A stretch of DNA of 64,000 nucleotides from Ambrosia x helenae (GCA_030844895.1 CM061231.1:158333376-158397375), one strand, 5' to 3'. Shown: positions 10,020 through 23,151, counted from the stretch's first letter. Made by a program: numbers and translations. The notes: generated by a model from the sequence alone, not told the origin.

Positions 10020-12388
10020 TTTAAAAAAATTGTCTTCCCTCTCCCCTGGATCCCGTATTTCCGGCGAGTAGGTTCCGGCGACCGGAATAAATTTCCGGCA
10101 ACACTTAAATACGATTTCAAGGCCTTTTCAACTCGTTTTTAATGGCACTTCGGTTTTCTCCATCAATACATAACTAATTACAAGCTTGATGATGAGCATT
10201 AACGCGTTTAAATGAAAGATTAATCACACCTTGCGTTTGTAACCGACCGGAATTTAAGAAGCTCTAGGAAACGCTATTTTACTCGACCTCTATATAAATT
10301 GATGTTACCATCTTGTTTCTGCATCACAACACATCATAAACCCACAAACAAACTAAACAAAACACGTCCAGAAACCTATCAATTCGGGGCAAGGTGTTCG
10401 GCCCTTGCTTTTCATTTTCAGGTATCTAAACGTTGTTGTAAGTCTTATTTTTTCTTGCCGTTTCGTTATTCATGTTGTTCCGACCAAAACCCCCTTATTA
10501 CTGATCACCAATCGTGTATCCTTATGATTATTGAAGTTGGGTATAGGGTTAGGGTTCTTAGGTCTTAATTTGGGGAAGAAGATGACTTGTATTAATAGGT
10601 TAAATATAATTATATCTGGATAAAATCAATAACTTGGTGGTTGGACTAGTGGTTATGCTGGTAATGTGCACAGGAAAGGGGACGGGTTCGATTCCCCTTG
10701 AACGCAAATTGTGGTTTTTTTGACTATTTCTTTTTTATTATTATTTTCTTAAAATATATATATTATATAGATTTTGAAATATTCATATTAAATCCATTCT
10801 TTACCCAAAAATTATGAAAATTTAGGTATAGCTTCTTGACATCATAAGGAACATTTCCACATTTTTATTTTCTGAAAAATGTTTTATTTTTATATTTTTT
10901 GAATTAAATTGTTTTAATCATAAATAATTGATAAAAAATTCATTTTTAATGATTTTAATCTCAAACTTTTTGAGTAATTATTTCTAACCATTCTCAACTG
11001 AAATAAAAATTATTGGTCAAGAAAACATTTATTTTTATTAATTTTCCCATTTTTAATCATTTAAACATGATTTAATCTCATTAAATCAGTTTTAAAAAAT
11101 AAATAAGTTTATATAAATTATGAGAAAATTATTCTAATATGTTTACATCAGAAATCATCCATCTTCTATAAAATAAATATTTTTGGATCACGTATGGTAT
11201 TATTAGTCTTATTTACGTTTAGTTAGACAGAATAAAACATTTATTTATTTATACAATTTAAACATCTATTGTATAAATGTTTTTCTTATAAAATAGAAAT
11301 ACTCGTATGGTTTAATGTCTTAATTATTATTTTTATTTGTTGAATCGTTGGGTAACACAAAAAAATTATTTATTTATATATTTATGGTTATCGTATTATT
11401 TTAATTTAGTTAAAGTAACTAACTAAATTATCTTGTCTTGATTATTCAAACATATTGTTATCTAAATATTTAATCGGTAATAATTATATTACCTAAATCA
11501 TATTACAAACTTTGGTATATTATTTTTTTAATATGCAACTTTTACATTTATTCGACTAATCATAAAATCTCTAATTCCCCAAATCGACTTAGCAAACCCT
11601 AATGCCTTAGACTCTAGTTACTTTAGACTCTTAGACTTTTCCTTATTAGTATTCTTACACATTATAGGTTGAATTCCTCGGAATTCTCATTACTTAGCTC
11701 ACGATCACTTAAGTGGATTTTGATCGCTTTCGCTAACTGTGAGTATATCTTTCCCCTTTTTACTATTTTACATTTCGGGGTGACTCATGTACTTACTATC
11801 AAGTTTATATTTCCTTTTACTAAAATAGCAATTCTTATGTGTGTTTGCTTGTGTTATTTTGTGTATCTATGACCTGTCAAATCATTAACCGCTGGGCGGC
11901 CTGGCATTTCAATGAATAGTACTATGGTTTATACCCTTGTGACTCTGTTGAGAGTCCTCGTCATTGCTATGTATTACATTACTACTAGCGCATACTATAT
12001 ATATCTGCTTTCTTCTCTTAGGGTTGATTTGACCCGGATTCCACTTATTACATCTTGCAAAATAACACACGAATTGCTAAAGTTTACCTTACTATATATA
12101 ACAAACGGATGTACTCACCAATACATTATATGTGTTGACAAAATTGTTTTGTACATGTTTCAGGTGACGTTTGATGTTTCATGCTTTCACGCTTAGGCTG
12201 GACCTAGTGCTTAAATAAAAAGTTGAACATTTAATATTTATGTTTGAGATTTCTATTAAGACTCTTTGTATTTCGGTTTGAATGATGGAAGTTATTTGCT
12301 ATTAATATTTACAATTTAGTCCATGTGCTATTGAACAATCGTCACTACGTGACACCTCGATGTTTCCGCCATCGGTTGGGGTGTTACA
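10020..12388 (+). mobile_element. probable LTR (solo or truncated) of a Ty3-type retrotransposon
   Basis: The right edge ends in GGTTGGGGTGTTACA at 12388, a CA-ending LTR-like terminus preceded by GTGACACCTCG. Upstream is a TATA-like box (CTATATAAATT near 10290) in a long non-coding AT-rich block. No gag or pol frame lies in it. The left boundary was not found, so the start is approximate and no 5 bp target duplication could be shown. The alternative is a decayed non-coding gene. Confidence 0.35.
10631..10712 (+). repeat. tRNA-like A/B-box segment (SINE head or LTR-internal)
   Basis: The stretch reads GGTTGGACTAGTGGTTATGC followed after about 30 bases by GGGTTCGATTCCCC. These resemble the A box and B box of RNA polymerase III internal promoters. 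It does not fold as a complete tRNA by eye, so a SINE head or tRNA relic is more likely than a tRNA gene. Confidence 0.4.
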
Positions 12389-12640
12389 TAAAATGACAAA
12401 AAATGAAACCACTGGGACTAAATTGAAAAAAAGGATTTGGATGAAAGTGACAATTTTTGACAAACCTCAGGGACTAAATTGGCAATTAACTCTTTTTTTT
12501 TTTTTTTTTTTGCAATTTAACACATAAGGTTTGGATTTTTTTTAACTTTAATTGCAAAAAAAAAATAAAAAAAATTATACTGAAATGGCAAACTGGACCA
12601 AACCTTATGGACGAAATTGACATTTAACTCTTTAGTTTTT
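12389..12640. repeat. two partial GTCCCTGAGGTTTG-family fragments
   Basis: TAAAATGACAAAAAATG at 12389 matches the middle of the repeat near 9780 and continues to GGCAATTAACTC near 12490, so the probable LTR ends exactly inside a copy of this family. A second, diverged fragment follows to about 12640 around a T tract of 18 bases. Confidence 0.55.
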
Positions 12641-12749
12641 TTCCCTTCTTTAACTTTAATCTACTAACATTTAACCCCAAAACTATTACATATTTTACAA
12701 GTTAACCCAACACTTTCTCACTTTCAAATTTGGACCCTATACATTTCAC

Positions 12750-13316
12750 CAGGACCGTCTCTGAGAATTCAGGTGCCCAGACCGAACCATAAGAAATGTG
12801 CCCTAGCCTTAGGCCTTAATGAAATAAATAATGTAAATTACTTTTCTTTAAACGAAGATTCAAGTAATATTAATAAACAAATCAATGACAAAAGCATAGT
12901 ATTATAATGAGTTAATAACATACTGTAACAAGCGAATAGCTAACCGAGGATGAGTGAAGCTTTCCTAGCATTCTTGGTAGCAAATTGATGGATTAACTCT
13001 TCACACTCTTAACCGAGGTGTGGTCCATCATATATTTATAAAAAAAGCACGTACTGATGCAAACTATGAGCAAACAAAAAAGTTGATCGGTGGTCGCACT
13101 GCGATGTCAGAGTGGGGTCAGGCGTTAGACATGTCGGCAATTGTTTGTTTTTCTTCTTTTTTTTTTTTAACCTAAATTGGCTCCTGTAATGGGTTTATAA
13201 TTGGGCTATTAGTTAATGAACCTACCATACATAAAAGTGCTTGAAAAAACATGTGCCCTCTTAGAACTTGGGCCCGGCCCGCATGTCCTCCCTGCACCTT
13301 TATTGGGCCGGCCCTG
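12750..13316. mobile_element. hAT-type non-autonomous element
   Basis: A 567 bp insert with ends CAGGACCGTC and, in reverse complement, CAGGGCCGGCCC. The flanking 8 bp copies differ at one base (CATTTCAC at 12742-12749, CTTTTCAC at 13317-13324). No transposase frame. Confidence 0.65.
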
Positions 13317-13324
13317 CTTTTCAC

Positions 13325-13789
13325 CTTTTACAAATTTTTCATTTTGCTTTTCCGTCTAAATTTCGAGTACCATTCTGATCGCCTCTTTCATGATCCTTTC
13401 TATAAGTAAAAACTACTGTGAGCAGTGCGTGTTTGGTGCAATGTTTTTACGTTTGTTTTCCCATTTAACGGCCAAGTCGCAATGCGCTAGTCCTATCCTG
13501 ACTTAGTTATTGTTTTCAACGTTTTAGGTTTCGTGTGCATATTTTAACTTTTTATGTCATCTTTTCGTTCAATTTTACTTTTATCATTTTTTATTTTCTT
13601 TTTTTATACCAGCTTTTCCCGTTATTAATGATCCTTAACGTTAATGTAACATTGCTGGTATTTGACACGATTTTACGCCCCGTCACAACGCCCGTGTAAC
13701 TTAACGCTAGTTAATAAAAAAAGACCCAAATGGCCAAATATATATTAGGGACAGCGCATGCGATCATCATATATCAAAGCCGGCCCACA
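13325..13789. other. unassigned intergenic DNA
   Basis: AT-rich DNA with no open frame, tRNA or repeat ends that I can support. Confidence 0.3.
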
Positions 13790-14285
13790 TCTATACATAT
13801 AATAAACCAAAGCCATTTTAATGACATGTCATAATATTATGCAATCTCTCTTTTGAGAGATGCCACATAGGATGTGATGTGGCAACTCTAGACCAATTAA
13901 AAAAAAGGAATAAATATGATTTAACATAATTTATTAAATAACTAATCTACTAAATTTAAATATTAAAATTTTATTATTTCCTCTCTCATGTTTACTCTCA
14001 TAACTTTTAAACTTTAATATCTTTTATATACGAGATTTTTTAAAGAAAAAAATTACACCAAATTAACGAGCGTTTTATTATCTTTCCAACGAGTACCATA
14101 TTGCTATATAAAAAACGGAGAAAAAAAAAAACGACTATTTTTTGTAACCCGACAGGTATTGTGTCAGGTTTGGAATTAGTTTTAAAACAATTGTGGGTTT
14201 GGGTCGGGCCTGAGATTAGGTGATACCTGACCCAATTAACTTTTTTATATTAGAATATGATAACTTATGTCAGAGATTTGTTTAA

Positions 14286-14346
<61 letters not shown>

Positions 14347-14545
14347 TTCATTAATCATATATTAGCAAGTCATTAATTATGTTGTCATATTAGATATTTT
14401 ATTATGTCATATTAGATATTTCAACCCGGGACGCTCTCCAACAGATAATTGCTATATAGATGCCATTTTTATAGTTTAGATACTTCTAATTTTATTCATT
14501 TTAATTAGATTTCTCAACCCGGGACGCTCCCGGGGTATAAGCTAG
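13790..14545 (+). mobile_element. non-autonomous Helitron
   Basis: Starts with TCTATACATATAATAAA directly after an A. Ends with a hairpin (CCCGGGA-CGC-TCCCGGG at 14518-14534), a short spacer and CTAG at 14542-14545, followed by T. A 5' TC, a 3' hairpin with CTRR, insertion between A and T and no target duplication are the accepted Helitron signature. A second, decayed hairpin-like copy (AACCCGGGACGCTCTCC) lies near 14424. A long (AAT)n microsatellite at about 14287-14345 is inside. No Rep/helicase is encoded. Confidence 0.85.
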
Positions 14546-15041
14546 TAACCTATATATACTTTCATATTCTTCCAATAGCCATTATTATTCATCAGTTCGT
14601 TACCATCTCATCATCTTCACGGGTAAATTGACATTGACAGGTATGTATATATGAAGGATGTAATCATGTGTCTTATTTAGTTTCAATAATCGTATATGTA
14701 TATGATTGCATGTAATAATTATCGTATGTATATGATGCATGTAATCGTACGTGTATATTCTTCAGCCGTTCGTTATCCTAGGGTTCCGTTGTTTTGTTTC
14801 AGTAATTGTTCCAATATATCGTCTAGTTCTATACAGTTGTTCTGTGTTGTTGTATATGAATCATCTTCACGACTTCTCAATGTAGGTTTAGAAAAATTAG
14901 GTTATGGGATTTTTATTAATAGGTTACCGGTTCCGGTGATTGTTAACCGAGTGCAGTAGAGTGATTGGTTCGGCTCAATAACCAGCCCGGCGCTCCATTG
15001 TGGAAATGATTTGAGCGGTTAATGGTAGAACTAAATCACTT

Positions 15042-15283
15042 AGGGTATGTGTTATGGAATAACGCCCGTAGAGGTGGAAAGTGACGTGGCGTGAAACACA
15101 CCCCACGGGGCGTGAAAGGGGAGCCTGTACCATGGGCGTGAGAGAGGGAAGGGATGGTGGGCCATGCGTGTATTAGCCAATCAAATTCCTTCTTTGTTTT
15201 TTTTTTAATTTTTTTTAATTTATTTAAAAGTAATGTTATTTTAATGGATGGCGGATAGTTAAAACTTGTGGAAATCATTACAC
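15042..15283. mobile_element. possible degenerate MITE
   Basis: Bounded on the left by TTA then GGGTATGTGTTATGGAA and on the right by a weakly complementary TTTCC/CATTACACTC then TAA. The ends match poorly, so the call is tentative. Confidence 0.3.
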
Positions 15284-15292
15284 TCTAAGTTA

Positions 15293-15842
15293 GTGTTTGG
15301 TATGTAAAAATGAGATCCAACCTCCCTGTTTGTTTTTTTAATTCTATTCCCTTTCTTGCCATCCATCTTCACCACTACCAACACCCACCGCTGCTGCTAC
15401 CACCCATCGCCACCACCACCACCACCACTCCCCGCCCCACCAACCACGACCGCCACCCACGACCGCTAACCACCGTTGACCACTGACAACAGCCGCTATA
15501 GCTGATCACCGCCACCCATCGCCGCCGTCCACACCACCCCTCCTTGCCGCCACTGCCACCCCTACCCATGATCTCCGTTGCCTATGCCATCATCATGGAC
15601 CACCACCTCTAGTGACCACCGCTGCCACCACCACTACCACCGCCACTCATCATCGTCTACATCCCCACCACCGCCGATGCCACCACCACCACCTATCACC
15701 GATTTTATTCATTCGTCTTAAGTTGCCTACCAAACAATACAAAGTAGTGATTCATTCCATTCTCGCACGGTAACCAAACAAGACCATGGAATGGTAATGA
15801 CCCATTTCATTCTTTGTCCATTCCATTACTCCATACCAAACA
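15293..15842. repeat. CCA/CCG-rich insert between inverted TGTTTGGTATG ends
   Basis: The left end TGTTTGGTATG (about 15294) is matched by CATACCAAACA (about 15832-15842). Between them 15360-15710 is a C-rich imperfect CCACCACCG array that is open in several frames but shows no domain. Probably a TIR-type element with a purifying GC-rich core. No clear target duplication. Confidence 0.4.
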
Positions 15843-16016
15843 GGTGAAAAAAGTGAGTGACAACTCATGCCTACGTGGCAATGCTATTATCCACGTGAAG
15901 ATTATCATGTGTGTTTGTTGATTGCATTATTGTCATTACTGTTTTGTATCCATCAAGATATATGGATATAATTAGTTGTCTAATTGTGTTTTGGCGCTTT
16001 TTGGATGTAGTTAGAT

Positions 16017-19000
16017 ATGGGGAGCGACTTGAAGACCTGGGTTTCGGAAAAATTGATGTCACTCTTAGGATTTTCGCAACCCACCTTGGTCCAGTACGTG
16101 ATTAGTTTATGTAAGTAACCTAATTTAATACATATATTGCTGTTAAATTGCCATGCCACATTGTTTTTTTATCATGATTTAGACAGATATTGATTCTTTT
16201 TATTTAAATTATTCAGCTAAGAAAGCTTCATCACCTTCTGATATATTTGATTATCTTAAAGACATGCAAGTGTCATCTTTTAAACGACACACACATGTTT
16301 GCTGAAGAGATATTCCGGAAGGTTGAACATAAGAGTTCTGGATCAAATGTGAGTTCTCCCCCTTGTTTTTAAATAATTCAAACGGCCTGTTAGTGTTACG
16401 GGCCCTGTTGTTTTTTAGAGTAAATCATTGTTACTATGGTAACTTATTGTTATTGTTAAAATTTTTAGCTTTATCGACAACAAGAAGAGGCTGCAGTAAT
16501 GCTTGCCCGAAAGCAGAGGAATTACAAACTGTTGGCTAATGATGACGATGATGACAGTAGCGAACCTGGCAGATCTGTTAAGCCTAAGAAGAGTGACAAA
16601 AAAGCGAAAAATTTTAGAAAGAAGAGAGAAACCAAAGAAGACGAAGATGATGAGGTATAGATGCTTGAGTTTTCTATTGTAAGCCGATGTGTTGCTGTCC
16701 CGTGTGATATTTGGTTCTGATTATAACTGTACATGGTGCTGCAGGGAGCTGTAAATCTGAAAGAAGAAAGACGAGTTAAACAAAAAGTTTCGTGTGATGA
16801 TAATGAGGTATTTGGCATATTATTAGGTTTTTTTTGTGGCATTAAAACACAAATTAGTTTTTACTTTGTAGTGTTAATTTTCTGACATTTAGCTGTAATT
16901 CGTTGGTCAAATATTAATTCGTTGTTACAGTCTGAAGAAGAAAGACTGGTTGACCAGAAAGAACGCGAGGAGTTGGAGCGTCATCTAAGGGAAAAAGATG
17001 CTGCAAGGACGCCAAAGGCAGAAGAAGATATTGAAGCTATAAGGTTTGAACTGAGTATTTGCTAGAAAGACCTTTTAATATTTTTGTTATATTATAAGTT
17101 TTTGTTTTATTTTTTTCGTCACACTAATACCTAAATAACGTGATTGGTTGAAGCAATTGACTGATTTGAATATTTGTAATAACTAAGAAGTAAAGCAGTT
17201 GAAGATCTTATGTTTTGAAGACTACAAGGTTTTTTAAAAAGTTGCTCCTCACTTGGAGGACCTTAACATGAAAAGTTTCTCTTATCCCTTTTCAGGATAT
17301 TTTCGAGGCAGGAATATTTTAAGAAAAGAGAGCAGAAGAAATTAAAGGAAATCAGGTATTGTTAAAAGATTGTGTACTATTAAATATCTTTAAAATATAA
17401 GTGTTTGGTGATTGTTCTAACTTACGAACATGCTATTTTGTTCACATATTTTTTTCTTCAATTTCAGAGATGATATTGTAGATGAAGAGTATCTATTTGG
17501 GGATGTCAAAGTATCGGAAATTGAACAGCGTGACCATAGGTAATATTCTTAAAATCGTATTCATGAGTTGCCTTTGTATGCAGAACATTTCACATTTCAA
17601 TTCAGTTTGCTTATGCCATGATATATTTTATTTATTTATTTTTGAACGATTATTTCATTTCTTAAACTTGCCAAGTTACATCAAAATAGAGGGTAGACGG
17701 GCAACAAGCTGCACCGCCACCCCTTTCTGAATCGCGAACCCTAATCTACCAAATACAAACCACTGCCCCCTAGAGATAAACTATTGCTGTGGACAACCCG
17801 TTGAACCCTGGTCAAGAAACGAATATTTTATTATCTCCCCTTTTTGTTTTTGACATATTTTAATCAGACTTATGATGTATGTTATGTTGGTGATAATTTT
17901 AAAAATGCGCTTGGTGTAATCCAACTCTGATAACTTGTATAACTTTACACACATTTTTGACTCTCTACCTTGTTAAAATGTATTCATGTGAAATTTTAAT
18001 TTGTTTTCTGTTAAGTGCATCATTATTTTCCTACTTTCTTTTTCAGTTGAAAGCATGTTTCTATGTGCATGTTGGTTTTGCTTTCCTAAATACATATATC
18101 CTATGTTTTCTCACTTTGTGATACTTGTCTTGTATTTCTACAGATATAAAAAGCAAATGTATGAGGTGGTGACGAAGCTGTCTCAAGAGGATGACAACAT
18201 AGACAGGGTATTCTTTGCTTCTTGATAGCTCCCTTGATGTTTGAAATTGTTGTGTGTATGACTACTGTGCCGGCTGCCATTCCTTTCACAGACCTGGTTT
18301 ATTGTACACAGATACTAGCTTCTAATTATGTTATAGTCTAATTTTTCTACTATTTTTTTTTTTAATTTACCACACAATGCAGTATCGGATGCCTGATGCT
18401 TATGATGAAGAAGGTGCTGTTAATCAAGAGAAAAGATTTGCTGTAGCAACGGAGCGCTACAGGTGAAAATCCAATGTTCATCGCTCCACGTTACAGCAAG
18501 TGGCTACATTCAAACATACTACTCTGTTATTCTGTGATGCTATTACTTGAGATTAAAATAATTTTGTTTACTAATACTGCAGAGACACGAAAGATGGAGA
18601 TAAGATGAACCCATATGATGAACAAGAAGCATGGGAGGATCATCAGATTAGTATGTTCTAGTTACTTAAGCTAACATTTAATCTTTACTTTGTAATTACT
18701 AACTTGTTAACTAACTAGTCACATCAATTTGCAGGAAAAGCAACACTAAAATTTGGGTCAAAGAACAAAACGCAGCCTGAAAACTACGGGTGCGTTTTCT
18801 AGTTTTGGCTTTTTTTTATTACTAAGTTGAGATTTTTTTTGCGGCTTTTTTGAATAAGGCATCAGATGGACATTAGGAAATCTTATTTGTGTATTTTTTT
18901 TTCAACAGTTTTGTGTTTCCGGACCAGATCGAGTTCATACAGGGTCAAGTCATGGGTGGTGAAAATGTATGAACTATACCTTCATGGTGTGATATATTAA

Positions 19001-22000
19001 ATGCTTGGTCTTCACCTAATCTTTAATATATTGGGTTTCTCCAATTTACAGGTTGACGTTGAAGCATGTCACGAGGAACAGGAAAAATCTATGGCAAAAT
19101 CAGCACATACGAAGCTTTTGGTATATTCCCTTCATTCATGAAGCATTGACTAGTATATTGGTTTATTATTTACCTTTCCCCCCTTTTTAGATGATATTAT
19201 AATGTAATTTTATGTTCGGTCTTCAGGCAGACAGACAAACTTTACCTGTATATCCCTATCGGGAGTCATTGCTCAAAGCTGTTGAAGATCATCAGGTTTA
19301 CTTGAACTCATTGCATTACATGTTGCTTTTTTTTGGTTGCCAAATTAGTTTCTTAAGATTGTGGGTTTATATCTGATTTAATGTTATTTTAGGTTCTTGT
19401 CATTGTTGGCGAGACTGGTTCCGGGAAGACCACTCAGATACCCCAATATCTCCATGAAGCTGGATACACGAAACGTGGAATGGTATGTTTGCAAATTATC
19501 AAGCTTATTTATTTTTTTGAAAGTAGTTGTATATTATTTTAGTATTTCATTCTACTTGTCTGTGATCATTGTTGAGACGTGAAAATGTCTTCTGGTTATC
19601 TTGTTTTCTCGCTTATTTTTTGCAACTGCATGTTTCTTTTGGAGCATCTTCTCGGAGATATGATAATGGATGAATTTTGGTATCATAATGAAAATCTTTA
19701 ATATATTGGGTTTCTCCAATTTACAGGTTGACGTTGAAGCATGTCACGAGGAACAGGAAAAATCTATGGCAAAATCAGCACATACGAAGCTTTTGGTATA
19801 TTCCCTTCATTCATGAAGCATTGACTAGTATATTGGTTTATTATTTACCTTTCCCCCCCTTTTTAGATGATATTATAATGTAATTTTATGTTCGGTCTTC
19901 AGGCAGACAGACAAACTTTACCTGTATATCCCTATCGGGAGTCATTGCTCAAAGCTGTTGAAGATCATCAGGTTTACTTGAACTCATTGCATTACATGTT
20001 GCTTTTTTTTGGTTGCCAAATTAGTTTCTTAAGATTGTGGGTTTATATCTGATTTAATGTTATTTTAGGTTCTTGTCATTGTTGGCGAGACTGGTTCCGG
20101 GAAGACCACTCAGATACCCCAATATCTCCATGAAGCTGGATACACGAAACGTGGAATGGTATGTTTGCAAATTATCAAGCTTATTTATTTTTTTGAAAGT
20201 AGTTGTATATTATTTTAGTATTTCATTCTACTTGTCTGTGATCATTGTTGAGACGTGAAAATGTCTTCTGGTTATCTTGTTTTCTCGCTTATTTTTTGCA
20301 ACTGCATGTTTCTTTTGGAGCATCTTCTCGGAGATATGATAATGGATGAATTTTGGTATCATAATGAAAACTACAATTCTTTTTACGTCTCGTTCTATTT
20401 CATACAGATAGGGTGTACACAACCTAGACGAGTTGCTGCTATGAGTGTTGCTGCTAGAGTTTCTCAAGAAATGGGAGTCAAACTTGGGCATGAGGTATGT
20501 TTGTGCATTTCAAAATGTTTGCTCTCTCTATGAATCCTAGCTTCATTTATGATACAACATGCTGAATATAAACTTTCATATACATTTCATTGATTATAAA
20601 ATAATATATAATGCGCTTATATCACAGTGAAGCTACTTATAAAATGGCTTATACAATGTTACATTTGCTTTATGCTTTCAGGTTGGCTATTCGATACGTT
20701 TTGAAGATTGTACTTCTGACAAGACCATGCTTAAATATATGACTGATGGCATGTTACTACGAGAATTTCTTCGTGAACCTGATCTTGCAAGTTACAGGTA
20801 TGTTTTCTTCAGCATCTATCGAAGGTGTGATAACTTCATCTTGTTTACTTTACCTTGGGCTGATTTGATTTTTATTTTATATCCAACGAGTCACATTGGT
20901 AAGTTTTAAAATCATAGCTAAAAAAGAATGGATCAAGCGGTTGCAAAAAGTTGAACGATAGTGCTCAACTCTATCTGTCACTAGTAATGTCTAGTATTAT
21001 AATTGACCATAACTCAGTCTTCAGCCGTTAATCAGCACGCCCATGCGTCCATTTTGTCATTGCTAGTCAGTGTATTACTATTTGTTTATATATATATATA
21101 TTGGCTAACCAATAATCAACTTGAAAACAGTGTGTTGATGGTGGATGAGGCTCATGAGAGAACATTGTCAACTGATATCTTGTTCGGTTTAGTTAAGGTA
21201 TAACTAAAACTCACCCCACATATTTTAAGGCAAAATCAGTTTTTTGCTGCATAATAGAAAATTTCTTCCATATATTGTTTGACCCACATTTCTTTTTTTG
21301 TTGTTGTTGTTAGGATATAGCTCGGTTTCGTCCCGACCTCAAGTTGCTTATTTCAAGTGCCACTCTTGATGCAGTGAAATTTAGCGACTATTTTGATTCT
21401 GCCCCAATTTTTAAAATTCCAGGACGGCGATTTCCCGTGGAAATTAACTACGCCAAAGCACCAGAAGCTGATTACTTGGACGCTGCAATCGTCACAGCAC
21501 TTCAGATTCATGTTACTCAGCCACCTGGCGATGGTGACATACTGGTCTTTCTCACTGGTCAGGACGAAATTGAAACAGCCGAAGAGATTCTTAAACACCG
21601 AACACGAAAATTAGGGAGTAAAATAGCAGAACTGATAATATGCCCGATTTATGCGAATCTCCCTACTGAACTTCAGGCTAAAATATTTGAACCTACTCCT
21701 GACGGGGCCCGCAAGGTGGTCCTCGCGACAAACATTGCAGAAACATCATTAACAATTGATGGTATTAAATACGTGATTGATCCGGGTTATGTTAAGATGA
21801 AATCTTACAACCCTCGTACGGGAATGGAATCATTACGCGTTGTACCTATCTCAAAAGCATCTGCAAATCAACGGGCGGGTCGATCTGGACGAACGGGGCC
21901 TGGGAAGTGCTTTAGACTGTATACTGCTTACCACTATTATAATGAATTAGATGATAACACGGTCCCAGAGATCCAACGAACCAACCTCGCCAGTGTCGTC

Positions 22001-23151
22001 CTCAGTCTAAAAAGGCTCGGGATCCGTGACTTGTTGCATTTTGATTTTATGGACCCACCACCAAATGAGGCATTACTCAAAGCTTTGGAGCTACTTTACG
22101 CCTTAGGTGCACTCGATAAACAAGGTGAACTGACAGGAGTTGGTAAAAAGATGGCAGACTTTCCACTTGATCCGATGTTGTCCAAGACGATTGTTGCATC
22201 GGACAAGTATCGGTGCTCAGATGAGATCATTTCAATTGCTGCCATGCTGTCGACTGGAAGTTCCATTTTTTATCGTCCAAAAGATAAACAAGAACACGCA
22301 GACAATGCGCGTATGAATTTTCACATGGGTAATGTTGGAGATCACATAGCACTGCTTAAGGTATGTTGTTTTCAAACATTAACATTTCTATTAATATTCA
22401 GCGTTCAGCGTCTAAGTTTGTGTGTTGGCAACTAATATTTATAGGTTTATAGTTCATGGAAAGAAACAAACTTTTCTACTCAATGGTGCTATGAGAATTA
22501 CATCCAGGTGAGGAGTATGAAGCGTGCCCGAGACATAAGAGATCAACTGAAGGGGCTTTTAGAAGGAGTTGAAATCGAGTTAAAATCAAACCCTGACAAT
22601 CTGGACGCAATTAAGAAGGCCATAGCTTCAGGTTGTTTAAAAACCAAACGACTAAGATGACTTATAAGTTAGATTATAAGTTTATAGCCACCATTGTGTA
22701 CTAAACCATCCTTTTATGTTTTTTCCAGGATACTTCCCACACTCAGCAAGGTTGCAAATGCACGGTTCTTACAGAAGCGTTAAACATCCTCAGACCGCTT
22801 ATATTCACCCTAGCTCTGGTTTAGCTCAGGTAGTTTGTGTTTACATTAGGAACATGTGGAGTTGTAAGTTGTTTATGATGGTTGTTCGCGTTGGTTATTG
22901 ATGTTTTTTTTTTTTTTTTTTTTGTTTTTTGTTTTTTTGTTAAGGTACTTCCAAGGTGTGTGGTATACCACGAGCTGAGCCTCACAACGAAGGAGTACAT
23001 GCGACAGGTGAGCGAAATAAAACCCGAGTGGCTTGTGGAAATAGCGCCTCATTATTATCAGCGCAAGGATGTTGAAGATTTCGCATCAAAGAAAATGCCA
23101 CGTGGACGAGGCCGGGCAGCAGAAGCGTTAAACCAGCAGCTTTGCATATGA
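16017..23151 (+). CDS. DEAH-box pre-mRNA splicing helicase (PRP2/DHX16, plant DEAH1/ESP3 type)
   Basis: PRP2 is the ATPase that activates the assembled spliceosome. Exons by splice consensus: 16017-16110, 16217-16348, 16469-16654, 16745-16807, 16931-17043, 17296-17355, 17468-17539, 18144-18207, 18383-18462, 18583-18650, 18735-18789, 18909-18966, 19052-19120, 19227-19295, 19393-19482, duplicates 19727-19795, 19903-19971 and 20069-20158, then 20408-20494, 20682-20797, 21131-21197, 21314-22360, 22445-22631, 22729-22829 and 22945-23151. The start MGSDLKTWVSEKLMSLL matches the family start. Motifs: GETGSGKT (I), TQPRRVAA (Ia), DEAH (II), SAT (III), LTGQDEIE (IV), QRAGRSGR (VI), then the ratchet and OB regions. 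Without the duplication it would be about 1,027 residues, close to the family. Oddities: a tandem exon duplication, a +1 base in exon 2 (near 16280), and a contraction of roughly 25-30 residues in exon 5 against relatives. Confidence 0.9.
17640..17821 (-). repeat. dispersed poly(A)-ended retroposon copy (family A), in helicase intron
   Basis: Read on the minus strand it contains GACCAGGGTTCAACGGG, AGAAAGGGGTGGCGG, TGCAGCTTGTTGCCCGTC and TTTTGATGTAA, then an A-rich tail. The same series is found at 30873-31075, partly at 30103-30200, and on the minus strand near 40330-40480. An A-rich 3' end suggests a SINE or LINE-end retroposon. Confidence 0.6.
19018..20369 (+). repeat. tandem direct duplication of three helicase exons
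   Basis: 19018-19693 and 19694-20369 are the same 675/676 bp unit. The only difference I can see is one extra C in a C run (six near 19180, seven near 19855). Each unit holds the exons encoding VDVEACHEEQE, ADRQTLPVYPYRE and VLVIVGETGSGKTTQIPQ. All three exons begin and end in phase 0 (69+69+90 bases), so including both copies keeps the frame and adds 76 residues. The near-identity means a very recent event or an assembly artefact. Confidence 0.95.

Larger units (their letters stand above)
14546..16016 (+). promoter_or_regulatory. 5' region of the DEAH helicase gene with possible leader exon
   Basis: TATATATACTTTC at 14551 is followed by a non-coding stretch ending in GACAG|GTATGTATAT near 14640. 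This could be a leader exon and its splice donor about 1.4 kb upstream of the start codon. Most of the remaining 1.3 kb is taken by repeat-like insertions. The transcription start is inference. Confidence 0.25.

Noticed and set aside
10631..10712. tRNA gene
   Set aside because: A-box and B-box-like words are present but the cloverleaf arms do not pair and no anticodon loop can be set.
15375..15569. Gly/Trp-rich open frame
   Set aside because: It is the complement of a CCACC-type low-complexity tract and is open in several frames at once.
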